Of a stretch of 64,000 nucleotides of DNA, positions 1 to 8,220 are shown in pieces (the first letter of the stretch is position 1; every line of letters begins with the position of its first letter). The notes beneath the pieces were generated by a model. The model did no database searches, was not told the origin of the DNA, and was given only the letters and a program-made list of their open reading frames with translations. Source of the stretch: Planctomyces sp. SH-PL62 (lineage in GTDB: Bacteria > Planctomycetota > Planctomycetia > Isosphaerales > Isosphaeraceae); assembly GCF_001610895.1 (NCBI RefSeq), contig NZ_CP011273.1, forward strand, positions 868,001 to 932,000. The letters are read 5' to 3'. The translations under genes were made by a program, and so were the position numbers.

Positions 1-1
1 A

Positions 2-262
2 CCACCCGGTCCATCGGGCCCCCGCCGCCCTCGCGAGCGACGGCCGCCACGGCGTCGACCACCCGGTCGCGACGGGGCATGGGCATGGGACCGGGCCGGG
101 GCATCCCTCGGCCCAGGGCCACGGCCATCATGCCGGGGGGCCGCTGCCGGGCCCCCCCCGTCGGCCGCCGGGGCCGGGGCCTCGTCGGCCGGCATGGTCC
201 CCCCGCCGAGGGGCGGGGTGGTGGTCAACCTTGACGACGACGACAATTTCGAGCGATTCTGA
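2..262 (+). CDS. C-terminal tail of a methyl-accepting chemotaxis protein (partial, probable frameshift)
   Basis: Only the 3' end lies in the window. The reading frame that stops at 260-262 ends in an acidic stretch followed by NFERF at the very C-terminus. This fits the x-[aromatic]-x-x-[aromatic] tether (NWETF in enteric receptors) that docks CheR and CheB on receptors. cheW, cheR and cheB follow directly, which supports a receptor. The tail before it is low complexity and rich in Gly and Pro. From about 160 onward the third codon positions are GC-rich in this frame. Upstream of the run of eight C at 152-159 the GC-rich frame is the next one over (starting at base 3), giving a His/Gly-rich linker. 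One base may therefore be missing from that run. No receptor signalling domain is visible, so the identity rests on the tail and the context. Confidence 0.5.
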   Translation, partial: PPGPSGPRRPRERRPPRRRPPGRDGAWAWDRAGASLGPGPRPSCRGAAAGPPPSAAGAGASSAGMVPPPRGGVVVNLDDDDNFERF

Positions 263-355
263 TGGGGGCGAGACGCCCGCCGCGTCGATCCGAACTCGAT
301 CCGACCTCCACGCCTCGCCTCTCGGCCGAGGCGATCCCCTGAAGGACCGCCGCGG

Positions 356-862
356 ATGATCGACATGACCACCGACGACGTCATCGAACGGGAACGGGAC
401 CGCGCCCAATCGTACGTCGTCTTCCGCCTGGGGGGGGAGGGCTACGCGCTGGAGGTCATGCGCGTCCAGGAGGTGCTGGACGTGCTGGCGATCACCGAGG
501 TCCCGGGGGCCTCGCGATGCCTGCTGGGGGTGATCAACCTACGCGGGCATGTCGTGCCGGTGTATGATTTGAGGATCCCGTTCGGACTGCCGGTCGACCC
601 CAAGCCCGCTCGCGCGCCCAGCGTGTTGATCGTGGAGACCGAGGCGGGGAACGATTCGGAGGTGACGGGACTCCTGGTCGATCGGGTCTCCGACGTCCTG
701 GAGTTCGCGCCCGACGAGGTGCAGCCGTCGCCGCAGTTGGGGTTGGGGAAGACCACGCCGTTCGTCCGGGGGCTGATCCGACACCAGGACGCCTTCCTGC
801 TGGTGCTTGACGTGGACCGTGTGTTCTCGGTTCTGGCCTCGATCAATGGCGGGGGAGTTTAA
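356..862 (+). CDS. cheW: CheW chemotaxis coupling protein
   Basis: This 168-residue protein matches CheW in length and pattern. It has the SH3-like coupling fold sequence beginning at YVVFRLGGEGYALEV, the conserved VINLRGHVVPVYDLR block near residues 60-75, and the LLVDRVSDVLE segment near residue 115. CheW bridges chemoreceptors and the kinase CheA in the cytoplasmic arrays. The ATG at 356 is preceded by AAGGA at 342-346. The gene sits between the receptor tail and cheR, so it is part of a receptor-cheW-cheR-cheB operon. No CheA is present in the window. Confidence 0.93.
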   Translation: MIDMTTDDVIERERDRAQSYVVFRLGGEGYALEVMRVQEVLDVLAITEVPGASRCLLGVINLRGHVVPVYDLRIPFGLPVDPKPARAPSVLIVETEAGNDSEVTGLLVDRVSDVLEFAPDEVQPSPQLGLGKTTPFVRGLIRHQDAFLLVLDVDRVFSVLASINGGGV

Positions 863-863
863 C

Positions 864-1730
864 GTGGCGACGTCGGGCCTGCTGCCACCCTCGCCCTCGG
901 GTGAACCCGATGCGTGGTCCGAAAAAGATTTCGGCTGCGTCATTGTGTTCCTCCGCAGCCAGATCGGCATCAGCCTGGAGACGCACCGGCTGGGGCTGCT
1001 CCAGGCGCGACTGCGCTCTCGCCTGCAGGCGCGGGGGATCGCCAGCTTCTCGCAGTTCTACGACCAGGCGCTGCGGCCCGACCCCACGGGCTGGGGGGCG
1101 CAGCTGCTGATCGACCTGAGCACGGTCAACCACACCTCGTTCTTCCGCGAGCCGGCCCACTTCACCTTCCTGATCGAGAAGGTCTCCCAGTGGCTCCGGG
1201 AGTCGCCGACGAGTTCGGTGCGGATCTGGTCGGCCGGCTGCTCGTCCGGGCAGGAGCCCTACAGCATGGCGATGGCCCTGGCCGAGGCCCTGCCGCCCCA
1301 CAGCCTCTCGCGGATCGACATCTGGGGGAGCGACCTGTCGCTGGAGATGCTCAAGGTGGCCGCCGGGGCGATCTACACCACGCGGGACGTCCAGGGGGTC
1401 TCGCAGGCGCGGCTCCGGCGATTCTTCCTGCTGGGCCGCGGCCCCCGCGAGGGCTCGTTCCGGATCGTCCCCGAGATCCGCGACCTGGTGAAGTTCCGGC
1501 ACATCGACCTGCGAACGGCCCACTGGGCGATCCCGACCGACTTCCACGTGGTCTTCTGCCGCAACGTCTCGATCTACTTCTCCGACGAGGAGCGGCAGGT
1601 TCTGCTCAATCGGCTCGCCCAGCACATCCGGCCCGCCGGTTGGCTGGTGATGGGCAACGGCGAGATCCTGCCGTCGGTCCCGGCGGTGTTCCACAAGCAG
1701 TCGCCGTCGATTTTCCAGAAAGAGGCTTGA
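864..1730 (+). CDS. cheR: CheR chemoreceptor glutamate methyltransferase
   Basis: It transfers methyl groups from S-adenosylmethionine to receptor glutamates. The protein shows the CheR N-terminal helical region and then the SAM-binding motif GCSSGQEPYS, followed by the late CheR block FCRNVSIYF (usually FCRNVLIYF). I chose the GTG at 864 because GGGGGAG at 850-856 is a strong ribosome binding site and the cheW stop is one base upstream; this gives 288 residues, normal for the family. An in-frame ATG at 846 would overlap cheW by 17 bases and is less likely. The receptor tail upstream ends in a pentapeptide of the kind CheR docks on. Confidence 0.93.
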   Translation: MATSGLLPPSPSGEPDAWSEKDFGCVIVFLRSQIGISLETHRLGLLQARLRSRLQARGIASFSQFYDQALRPDPTGWGAQLLIDLSTVNHTSFFREPAHFTFLIEKVSQWLRESPTSSVRIWSAGCSSGQEPYSMAMALAEALPPHSLSRIDIWGSDLSLEMLKVAAGAIYTTRDVQGVSQARLRRFFLLGRGPREGSFRIVPEIRDLVKFRHIDLRTAHWAIPTDFHVVFCRNVSIYFSDEERQVLLNRLAQHIRPAGWLVMGNGEILPSVPAVFHKQSPSIFQKEA

Positions 1731-1736
1731 GCCGCC

Positions 1737-2870
1737 ATGGCCCTGCGCGATCGCTCCCAACCGCCGGTCCCGCCCGCGCATCACTCGGCGATCGAGGTGA
1801 TGGTGGTGGACGACAGCGCCGTGATCCGTCAGCGGCTGAAGTCGATCATCGAGTCGGACCATCGGTTCCGCGTCACCCTCGCGGCCGACCCGTACGAGGC
1901 GGTCGCCATGCTCAGCCGGTCGGTCCCCGGCGTCATCGTGCTCGACGTCGAGATGCCCCGGATGGACGGGCTGACGTTCCTGCGCAAGCTGATGAAGCAG
2001 CACCCGATGCCCGTGGTGCTCTGCACGTCGGTCGCCGATCGGGCCGTGACGGCGCTGGAGATGGGGGCCATCGAGGTCATCGCCAAGCCCAACTGGCTGG
2101 ACGCCTCGCGGTTGCCGGAATGGTCGGCGAACCTGCTGGAGAGCATCCGCAACGCGGCCCGCGCCGGCCGGCTCCCGCTCCGCGAGGACCGGCCGTCGGG
2201 CCAGGTCGACTCGCGCCATTCGGCCGACGCCGTCCTCCCCTATTCGCCCTACATGCCGCGCGGGACGGTGAGCGACCCCCTGGTGGTCGTGGGGGTGAGC
2301 ACGGGCGGGGTGCAGGCGATCCAGGCGCTCCTGGCCGGCTTCCCCGCCAACGCGCCGGGCCTGGTCGTGGTCCAGCACATGCCGGCCGATTTCACCGGCG
2401 CGTTCGCCGAGCGGCTGAACAACGACGCCCGGATCAAGCTCGAAGTGACCGAGGCCCGGCACCACGAGCCGGTCCGGCCCGGGAGGGTGTTGATCATCCC
2501 CGGCGGGACGTCGCACGGGATGATCAAGCGGCACGGCTCGGGCTACCGCGTGGAGATGCAGGAGGGCCCGCCGGTCTGCCTCCACCGGCCGAGCGTGGAG
2601 GTCCTCTTCCGATCCGCCGCGCAGGCCGCGGGGCCGGCGGCGGCCGGCGTCATCATGACCGGGATGGGGGACGACGGCGCCGGCGGGCTGCTGGAGATGC
2701 GCGAGGCCGGGGCCCTGACCATCGCCCAGAACGAGGCCAGCTGCATCGTCTTCGGCATGCCTCGCGAGGCGATCCGACGGGGGGCGGCGAAGTACGTCGT
2801 CCCGCTGGATTCGATCGCCACGACGATCCAGGCATGGGTCGCGAACCCCGACGCCGGCACCTGGCACTGA
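1737..2870 (+). CDS. cheB: CheB receptor methylesterase/response regulator
   Basis: CheB removes methyl groups from chemoreceptors when phosphorylated by CheA. The N-terminal receiver domain has the acidic pair D25-D26, the phospho-acceptor D70 (in VLDVEMPRMDG) and K117. After a linker rich in charged residues, the methylesterase domain starts near residue 180 with the catalytic triad S188 (GVSTGG), H214 (VVQHMP) and D313 (TGMGDDG). At 377 residues it is full length. It begins six bases after cheR ends, so the genes are co-transcribed. All catalytic residues are intact. Confidence 0.96.
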   Translation: MALRDRSQPPVPPAHHSAIEVMVVDDSAVIRQRLKSIIESDHRFRVTLAADPYEAVAMLSRSVPGVIVLDVEMPRMDGLTFLRKLMKQHPMPVVLCTSVADRAVTALEMGAIEVIAKPNWLDASRLPEWSANLLESIRNAARAGRLPLREDRPSGQVDSRHSADAVLPYSPYMPRGTVSDPLVVVGVSTGGVQAIQALLAGFPANAPGLVVVQHMPADFTGAFAERLNNDARIKLEVTEARHHEPVRPGRVLIIPGGTSHGMIKRHGSGYRVEMQEGPPVCLHRPSVEVLFRSAAQAAGPAAAGVIMTGMGDDGAGGLLEMREAGALTIAQNEASCIVFGMPREAIRRGAAKYVVPLDSIATTIQAWVANPDAGTWH

Positions 2871-2930
2871 TCGATCCGATCAGGCCGGGCGCGGCGTCCG
2901 GGGAGCGTCGGCCGGGCGTCGCCGGCCCGA

Positions 2931-4001
2931 TCAGTAGGAGTCGGCGCTGACGACCTCGCCGCCGGCGATCGTGTTCAGGCCGAGCCAGGTCGGCATGTTC
3001 ACGCTGTTCTTGATGAACCGGCACGACCCGTCGCCCATGAGCGCGTTGACCCCGCCGGAGTGCCGGCTCCGCGCCCCGGCGTAGGCCGGCTTGTCGCCCG
3101 CGCCGCCGGTGCAGGGCAGGCCCTGGACGGGCTCGCTGTCGCACATCGGGACCTGGTTCAGGAAGTCGCCCGTCAGCCCCGAGCGGTAGTAGTCGTTCGG
3201 GTTGTTGGGGGCCAGCCGCGACTGGTACGACGCGCCTCCGGGGAGCGTCGACCACATCAGGCCTCGGACGTCGTACGTCTTGCCCTGGAGGATCTCGGCG
3301 GCGAAGACCGTGTTGCTGGTGCCGTCGCTCACCCCCTCCACGCCGATCGTGTAGAACCCGAACGCTCCCTTCTGGAAGGTCGGCGGGGCCCCCGTGGCGG
3401 GGTCGACCATCGGGCTGGAGGCCGCCCTCGTGTCCTGCCCCCACCAGAGGTTGCCCCAGTTGGCGGCGTAATTCCCCTTCGTGAACACGAGCGCGTTCAG
3501 CGGGGCGTTGCTGACGTAGGAGGGGGCGACCTGCCAGACGTTGACGCGGTCGCTTGGGCACTGGAACGAGCTCATCTTCGTCGAGGCCACCGTGCTGTTG
3601 ATCCAGAACCCGAGCGGCAGCGGGGCCATCGGACCCTCGGACCCGATCGCGTAATTGTAGGAGTTCGCGAGGTTCCCCTGCTCGATGTACGGCAGCATCA
3701 GGCAGAACCACGGCGTGTTCTGGCAATTATTGAAGATGTTCGTGCCGCAGGCGGTCACCCCGGGCGCCATGATCGCGCCGACGCCGCGGATGCAGCCCGT
3801 CGGGAAGCTGTTGCCGGCGGAATGGTAGTTGTGCATCGCCAGCCCGAGCTGCTTCAGGTTGTTCGTGCACTGGATCCGCCGCGCGGCCTCGCGGGCGGCC
3901 TGGACGGCCGGCAGCAGCAGCGCGATGAGGACGGCGATGATGGCGATGACGACGAGCAGCTCGATCAGCGTGAATGCGCGCGCCTTCGAAGTCCTGGACA
4001 T
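2931..4001 (-). CDS. DUF1559 protein with type IV pilin-like N-terminus
   Basis: Starting at the ATG at 3999-4001 (AGGAG upstream), the protein has a short basic leader and then the pilin-type methylation and cleavage motif [25 protein letters not shown], here shortened: F-T-L-I-E-L followed by a 20-residue hydrophobic helix and AAREAARR. The rest is a secreted beta-rich domain typical of planctomycete DUF1559 proteins, with the late H-x9-DG motif ([13 protein letters not shown]) and a conserved C-terminus [10 protein letters not shown]. These proteins are extremely abundant in planctomycetes and are thought to be pseudopilin-like exported proteins; the exact role is unknown. It converges on cheB with a 60-base gap that holds an imperfect GC-rich dyad. 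Confidence 0.9.
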   Translation of the reverse strand: MSRTSKARAFTLIELLVVIAIIAVLIALLLPAVQAAREAARRIQCTNNLKQLGLAMHNYHSAGNSFPTGCIRGVGAIMAPGVTACGTNIFNNCQNTPWFCLMLPYIEQGNLANSYNYAIGSEGPMAPLPLGFWINSTVASTKMSSFQCPSDRVNVWQVAPSYVSNAPLNALVFTKGNYAANWGNLWWGQDTRAASSPMVDPATGAPPTFQKGAFGFYTIGVEGVSDGTSNTVFAAEILQGKTYDVRGLMWSTLPGGASYQSRLAPNNPNDYYRSGLTGDFLNQVPMCDSEPVQGLPCTGGAGDKPAYAGARSRHSGGVNALMGDGSCRFIKNSVNMPTWLGLNTIAGGEVVSADSY

Positions 4002-4313
4002 GGGACGGCGACTCCTGAGAGCGTTTCCGAACGAGGAAGAGTTGGGCACGGACGTAGTGGATGGGACGATCCCTCCGGCTTCGAGGGATGTGGATACAAC
4101 CTACCAAGGAGGCACTCTCATGACGAGGACGGACTACGAAAATCGTTCGACTTTTTCCTCGCTCGGATTCAACGTTGAGAATCGGAATCAGATGGCTCGC
4201 CTGATGCCGTGGCGGGGCCGGCCCGAAAAGGCGATGATAGGGGCGGGAGCCGGAGGCCGTCGGCGGCCTTGCCGGTCCTGTCGGGGAAGAGCGTCGAAAG
4301 GAGCCTGCGAGCG
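4002..4313. other. Divergent intergenic region between DUF1559 gene and pyrD
   Basis: These 312 bases separate two divergently transcribed genes and should hold both promoters. The GC content falls around 4090-4200. I see no convincing -35/-10 pair. A perfect ribosome binding site AAGGAGG (4106-4112) stands seven bases before an ATG at 4120 that opens a 70-codon frame ending at 4332, 19 bases into pyrD; its codon usage is unlike the neighbouring genes, so it is not annotated as a gene. Confidence 0.4.
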
Positions 4314-5234
4314 GTGGTCGATTTGCGCGTGAAGCTGGGGCGGTTGTCGCTTGCGAATCCGGTGCTGACGGCGTCGGGGACGTTCGGGTACGTCCGCGAG
4401 ATGGCGGGATTCGTCCGCCTGGAACGCCTGGGGGGCGTGGTCCCCAAGACTGTGACTCAACGCCCCCGCGCGGGGAACCCGACGCCCCGAACCGTCGAGA
4501 CCCGCGCCGGGCTGCTCAACGCCATCGGCCTCGACAACGACGGGATCGACCACTTCCGGGAGCACCACCTGCCGTACCTCCGCACCACGGGGACGGCCGT
4601 GATCGCCAACATCGCGGGCGAGGACGAGGACCAGTTCGTGTCGATGGCCGAGGCGATCGGCGGCGAGCCCGGCGTCGCGGCGGTCGAGTTGAACGTCTCC
4701 TGCCCGAACGTCAGCCATGGGCTCGACCTGGGGATCGACGCGGCGGCCGTGGGCCGGCTGGTCCGCCGGGTGCGGGAGGTCTGCCCGATACCGGTGATCG
4801 CCAAGCTGACCCCCAACGTGACCGACGTCGTGGCCATCGCCGCGGCCGCCGCGGAGGCCGGGGCCGACGCCGTCACGCTCATCAACACCGTCCGCGGGAT
4901 GGCCGTGGACTGGCGCCGACGCCGGCCGATCCTGGCGAACGACGTCGGCGGCCTGAGCGGCCCGGCGATCAAGCCGATCGCCCTGCGGATCGTCTGGGAC
5001 GTCGCCCGCGCCCTGCCTACGCTCCCCATCATCGCCGTCGGCGGGATCGCCGACGCCGACGACGCCCTCGAGTTCCTCGTAGCCGGCGCGTCGGCCGTGC
5101 AGGTCGGCACGGCGAGCTTCTACAACCCCGCCGCCGCCGAGAACGTCCTCGACGGGATCGCCCGCGCGCTGGACGAGGCCGGCGTCGCCGCCGTCGCCGA
5201 CTTCATCGGGACCGCCCGATCGAACCGCGACTGA
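4314..5234 (+). CDS. pyrD: Dihydroorotate dehydrogenase, class 1B catalytic subunit
   Basis: It oxidises dihydroorotate to orotate in pyrimidine synthesis using FMN. The GTG at 4314 is chosen because AAAGGAG at 4297-4303 precedes it and the conserved family N-terminus (DLRVKLGRLSLANPVLTASG) begins right there; this gives 306 residues. The catalytic cysteine C130 in ELNVSCPNV marks the class 1 enzymes, and NTVRGMAVDW, GGLSGPAIKP and the FMN phosphate loop AVGGI are typical of class 1B. Class 1B enzymes normally work with an iron-sulfur/FAD subunit PyrK, which is not in this window. Confidence 0.93.
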   Translation: MVDLRVKLGRLSLANPVLTASGTFGYVREMAGFVRLERLGGVVPKTVTQRPRAGNPTPRTVETRAGLLNAIGLDNDGIDHFREHHLPYLRTTGTAVIANIAGEDEDQFVSMAEAIGGEPGVAAVELNVSCPNVSHGLDLGIDAAAVGRLVRRVREVCPIPVIAKLTPNVTDVVAIAAAAAEAGADAVTLINTVRGMAVDWRRRRPILANDVGGLSGPAIKPIALRIVWDVARALPTLPIIAVGGIADADDALEFLVAGASAVQVGTASFYNPAAAENVLDGIARALDEAGVAAVADFIGTARSNRD

Positions 5235-5244
5235 GACGCCCCGA

Positions 5245-5787
5245 TCAACGAAGCCGCGCGAGCGCCCGGAAGGGGACCAGCAGGACGCACGCCGCCATGC
5301 CGAGCCCGAGCGCGGCGACGGCTCCCCCTACGGCCGCGCCGACCGGCCCCAGGACCGTCTGCCCGTGGGCGAACCCCTCCAGGAGGACCCAGACGGTCAG
5401 CCCGCAGGAGGCCCCGGACGTGACGAGCTTCATCTTGGGGAGCCCGCCGAAGACCCAGGCCAGGGCCCGGAGCAGCCCGATCAGGGCGATCACGACGAGG
5501 GGCCAGGCGAAACCGGCCGCGACTCCCGAGGCGATCGCCGCGATCCAGGACTGGCTCGCGAGCCCGCCCGCCAGCGCCCCGATCAGGCCCGCCCACACGG
5601 GCCCGCCGATCGAATCGCCGCCCCCGCCGGATGGCCCGGGAGGGCCGGAAGAGGCGGACTGTTGCCACCGCTGGCGGTCGGCCTCGGCGTTCCAGCGGCC
5701 CACCATCTCGGCGGCGGACCTCGGCGGGCCCGTGTACCAGCCGGTCGCGCCCGCCTGATAGCCGCGATTGTAGTCGTCGATGCTCAT
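5245..5787 (-). CDS. Small integral membrane protein of unknown function
   Basis: I do not recognise a family. The 180-residue protein starts MSIDDYNRGYQ, chosen because GAAGGGA stands just upstream of this ATG and an earlier start would add a Pro/Arg-rich tail unlike a protein N-terminus. The first 70 residues are polar with a Gly/Pro/Ser-rich linker. Four hydrophobic segments follow, with the pair of Ala/Gly-rich helices and a final segment ending in a basic tail RALARLR. It converges on pyrD with a ten-base gap. Confidence 0.65.
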   Translation of the reverse strand: MSIDDYNRGYQAGATGWYTGPPRSAAEMVGRWNAEADRQRWQQSASSGPPGPSGGGGDSIGGPVWAGLIGALAGGLASQSWIAAIASGVAAGFAWPLVVIALIGLLRALAWVFGGLPKMKLVTSGASCGLTVWVLLEGFAHGQTVLGPVGAAVGGAVAALGLGMAACVLLVPFRALARLR

Positions 5788-5893
5788 GCGCGAGTCCCTT
5801 CGCGTTGGAAAGCGGTCGGGGCGCGGGCCGCGCGGCTTCGCGCGAGCCCCGGACGAAGATCGTCGCATCCGGAGCCTCGACTTGAGCGCCGTC

Positions 5894-6607
5894 TCAGCCC
5901 CCCTCGCGGACGACCCGATGGATCGTCCCCGGCCGGCGCTCGCCGGCCTCGTCCAGGGTCCAGGCCGGCTCGGGCTCGACGATCAGCCCCCGCGCGGCGG
6001 CCTCCGCCGGGAAGGACTCGGCGGAGACGCGGTAGGGGGTGGCGATCAGGGCCTCGCCGCCGGCGGCGAGCATTTCGGCGAGCACCTGGGCGACCAGGGG
6101 GACGAGTCGCTTCTCATAGAGCACGTCGGCCGCGATGATCCGGGGGAAGCGGACGTCGGGGGGCTCGCGCCAGTCCAGCAGGGTCGTGCTCGCGTGTTCC
6201 GCGGGGAAGCCGTTCTCGGCGACGCTCCGCCGGATGAAGCCGAAGGCGGCGGGGTCGTAGTCGCTGAAGCAGACGCGGAATCCCAGGGCCATCGCGGCCA
6301 GGCCCCCCAGGCCCAGCCCGCAGCCCAGTTCCAGGACCGGCTCCTCACCGGGATCGACGCCCCCCCAGCGGGCGAGGACGGCCTCGGCGAGCATCCCCGC
6401 GCCGGGCCAGAGGTAGGCCCAGTAGGGCATGTAGTCGTCGCGGCGGTTGCGGGCGTGGACGTCCGGGTCGTCGAGCAGGCGGTCGGGCTCGACCGGCCGG
6501 GCCAGGCGGATCGCCCGTCCGGCGATCGTGAGTATCGAGACCGTCGTCGGCCCCTCGTATTCGGGCCCCGTGGGCGTGGCGTCGTGGGGGGCGGGCGCGA
6601 CCGACAT
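5894..6607 (-). CDS. SAM-dependent methyltransferase of the METTL16/NNT1-like type
   Basis: This 237-residue protein contains the SAM-binding motif I VLELGCGLGLGG near residue 93, the acidic loop SDYDP that would hold the ribose, and the later block IIAADVLYEKR. The preceding PYWAYLWPG segment is characteristic of the family that includes yeast NNT1/EFM7-like and METTL lysine methyltransferases. The substrate, a protein or small molecule, cannot be told from sequence. It is divergent from the thioesterase gene, with a 118-base gap that should carry both promoters. Confidence 0.8.
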   Translation of the reverse strand: MSVAPAPHDATPTGPEYEGPTTVSILTIAGRAIRLARPVEPDRLLDDPDVHARNRRDDYMPYWAYLWPGAGMLAEAVLARWGGVDPGEEPVLELGCGLGLGGLAAMALGFRVCFSDYDPAAFGFIRRSVAENGFPAEHASTTLLDWREPPDVRFPRIIAADVLYEKRLVPLVAQVLAEMLAAGGEALIATPYRVSAESFPAEAAARGLIVEPEPAWTLDEAGERRPGTIHRVVREGG

Positions 6608-6725
6608 GGAAACCTTTCCGCGCGACCGGGGGAGTTGACGGTCGGCCTAGACTTGGGACGTCGCCGCGACGGCGGGAATCGGAGCCCGCGTCCGGCGGGA
6701 TCGATCAATGGAGGGACTTGAGACG

Positions 6726-7253
6726 ATGGACGTGCCCAGGAACGAAGATCCCCTGGCCCCTCGGGCGGCGATCGACTCTCGCGTGACGCTGGCGATCCTG
6801 ACGGTCCCCGAGCAGGCCAATCCCTTTGGGACCCTGCACGGCGGGGTCATGCTTCGCATGGCCGACGAGTGCGGCGCGGTGTCGGCGCTCCGGCACGTCG
6901 GGCGGGGGCAGGTGACGACGGCCGCGCTGGACTCGATGACCTTCCTCAACCCGGTGTACGTGGGCGAACGGGTCGAGATCGTCGCCGAGGTGACTCACGT
7001 GGGCCGGACGTCGATCGAGACGCGGATCGAGATCTACGCGGAGGCGCTCCAGCATCCCGGCCGTCGCAAGGTGGGCTCCGGGTTCGCGCTCTACGTGGCC
7101 CTCGACGACGCGGGGAAGCGGCCCCACGAGGTCCCGCCGCTGCTGTCGATCACCGAGGCCGACCGGATCCGGGACGAGGCCGCCCAGGCCCGCCAGGCCA
7201 TCCGCCTGGCCCGTCGCGACGAGGCCAGGCGGCACAGCCGGGATTTCCTCTGA
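6726..7253 (+). CDS. Acyl-CoA thioesterase, hotdog fold
   Basis: The sequence shows the 4-hydroxybenzoyl/YciA-type hotdog signature: NPFGTLHGGVMLRMADECG, where the His-Gly-Gly turn precedes the central helix carrying the acidic catalytic residue, followed by FLNPVYVGERVEI. Enzymes of this kind hydrolyse acyl-CoA esters. The ATG at 6726 is preceded by GGAGGG (6710-6715); an ATG at 6708 is also in frame and would add six residues. The stop codon abuts the end of the convergent tatA gene. At 175 residues it is normal size, with a charged C-terminal extension of about 30 residues. Confidence 0.88.
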   Translation: MDVPRNEDPLAPRAAIDSRVTLAILTVPEQANPFGTLHGGVMLRMADECGAVSALRHVGRGQVTTAALDSMTFLNPVYVGERVEIVAEVTHVGRTSIETRIEIYAEALQHPGRRKVGSGFALYVALDDAGKRPHEVPPLLSITEADRIRDEAAQARQAIRLARRDEARRHSRDFL

Positions 7254-7586
7254 TCAGTCCGACGCCGGCCGAGGGGCCTCGACCACGGCGGCCGTCGAGA
7301 CCGCGCCGGGGATCTCGAATTTGGGGACCGCCTCGTCGGCCGGGGGCGTGGAGGCGCGGGGGGCGTCGTACATCCCGGACGGCTTGGGCGCCTGGTAGGG
7401 CGAGGCGTAGTTGGAGATCGCCGACGAGGAGTCGTCGAGGCCGCTGGTGACCTCGTTGAGCCCCTTCTTGAACTCGACGATCCCCTTGCCCAGCGAGCGG
7501 CCCACTTCGGGGAGCCGCTTGCCGAAGAGCAAGACGGCCAGCCCCATCACGATCATCATCTCCATCGGCCCGAGGTTGGGAAGCAT
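7254..7586 (-). CDS. tatA: TatA/E-type twin-arginine translocase subunit with long tail
   Basis: TatA forms the pore of the Tat pathway, which exports folded proteins. The N-terminus carries the short hydrophobic helix MEMMIVMGLAVLLFGKRLPEV with the FGKRLP hinge and then the amphipathic helix GRSLGKGIVEFKKGLNE, which is the diagnostic layout. At 110 residues it is longer than usual: the Pro/Ala-rich tail of about 60 residues has no recognisable domain. It is the last of three same-strand genes (8220 down to 7254) that all encode Tat-type N-termini. Confidence 0.9.
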   Translation of the reverse strand: MLPNLGPMEMMIVMGLAVLLFGKRLPEVGRSLGKGIVEFKKGLNEVTSGLDDSSSAISNYASPYQAPKPSGMYDAPRASTPPADEAVPKFEIPGAVSTAAVVEAPRPASD

Positions 7587-7658
7587 GCGGCAGGCTCCGT
7601 GTCGTGTGCCACCGAATCGTGTGATGGTCCGTCCATCCGTCCCCGCGACGCTCCCGGT

Positions 7659-7868
7659 TCAGGGGGTCGGCGGGGTGATCTTCTTGTCGACGTTGACGGC
7701 CTCGTCGATCTCGTCCTCGATGCCGGCCACGCCCTTCTTGAACTCGGTGACGCTCTTGCCGAGCGAGCGCATCACGCTGGGGAGGCGGTTGCCGAACATC
7801 AGGAGGGAGACGAAGGCCACGATCACGAGCTCGGTGGTGCCGAGGTTCGGCAGGAAGGCGAACAGCAT
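7659..7868 (-). CDS. tatA: TatA/E-type twin-arginine translocase subunit
   Basis: This 69-residue protein has the canonical TatA size and order: a transmembrane helix (ELVIVAFVSLLMF), the FGNRLP hinge and the amphipathic helix MRSLGKSVTEFKKGV, then a short charged tail. It lies 72 bases upstream of the longer tatA and is probably co-transcribed with it. Having two TatA paralogues side by side is common in planctomycetes. No tatC is in the window. Confidence 0.9.
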   Translation of the reverse strand: MLFAFLPNLGTTELVIVAFVSLLMFGNRLPSVMRSLGKSVTEFKKGVAGIEDEIDEAVNVDKKITPPTP

Positions 7869-7923
7869 GGCTGGGTCCTCAGTCGGTCGGTTCGAGTCGG
7901 TTCGATTCAGGTCCGGTTGAAGC

Positions 7924-8220
7924 TCAGGGCGTCACGTCGCTGGTGATCAGGGTCCGGGCGACGATCCAGGTGGCGACGGCCGTGGCCGCCAGGATCGTCA
8001 GGAACCAGAAGAATCGCCCCCCCCGCGTCAACGAGGCCCCGAGGACGCGCCGTCGGACGGACGCGACGGGGGAGGGGGGGGATCGACGTCGGGGGCCCCG
8101 ACGGACCGGGCTGATCCAGGGGAGCACCGTCCGGGCGCGTTCGGTCTTGAGGACCCCGGAGCGTCCGTAGAGCGCCAGGGCGACCATCACGATCAGTACC
8201 AGTTCGCGGATTCCGATCAT
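7924..8220 (-). CDS. Tat-like small membrane protein, degenerate
   Basis: From the ATG at 8218-8220 the protein begins IGIRELVLIVMVALALYGRSG, which copies the TatA/B N-terminal helix and hinge (usually LFG-[KR]). The amphipathic helix that normally follows is not recognisable; instead there is an Arg/Pro-rich stretch and a second hydrophobic segment near residues 73-93. It stands just upstream of two true tatA genes on the same strand. It may be a diverged Tat component or an unrelated protein that borrowed the N-terminus. The start is inferred; a more distant ATG at 8247 is also in frame. Confidence 0.5.
   Translation of the reverse strand: MIGIRELVLIVMVALALYGRSGVLKTERARTVLPWISPVRRGPRRRSPPSPVASVRRRVLGASLTRGGRFFWFLTILAATAVATWIVARTLITSDVTP

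Noticed and set aside
2871-2930. Imperfect dyads (TGATCGATCCGATCA and GATCAGGCCGG/CCGGCCCGATC) between cheB and the DUF1559 gene
   Set aside because: Stems have several mismatches and no T run; possible two-way terminator but not firm enough.
843-2950. Long open frames on the other strand and in other frames across cheR and cheB
   Set aside because: They are Arg/Pro/Gly-rich shadows produced by GC-rich third positions; no motif, and cheR and cheB explain the DNA.
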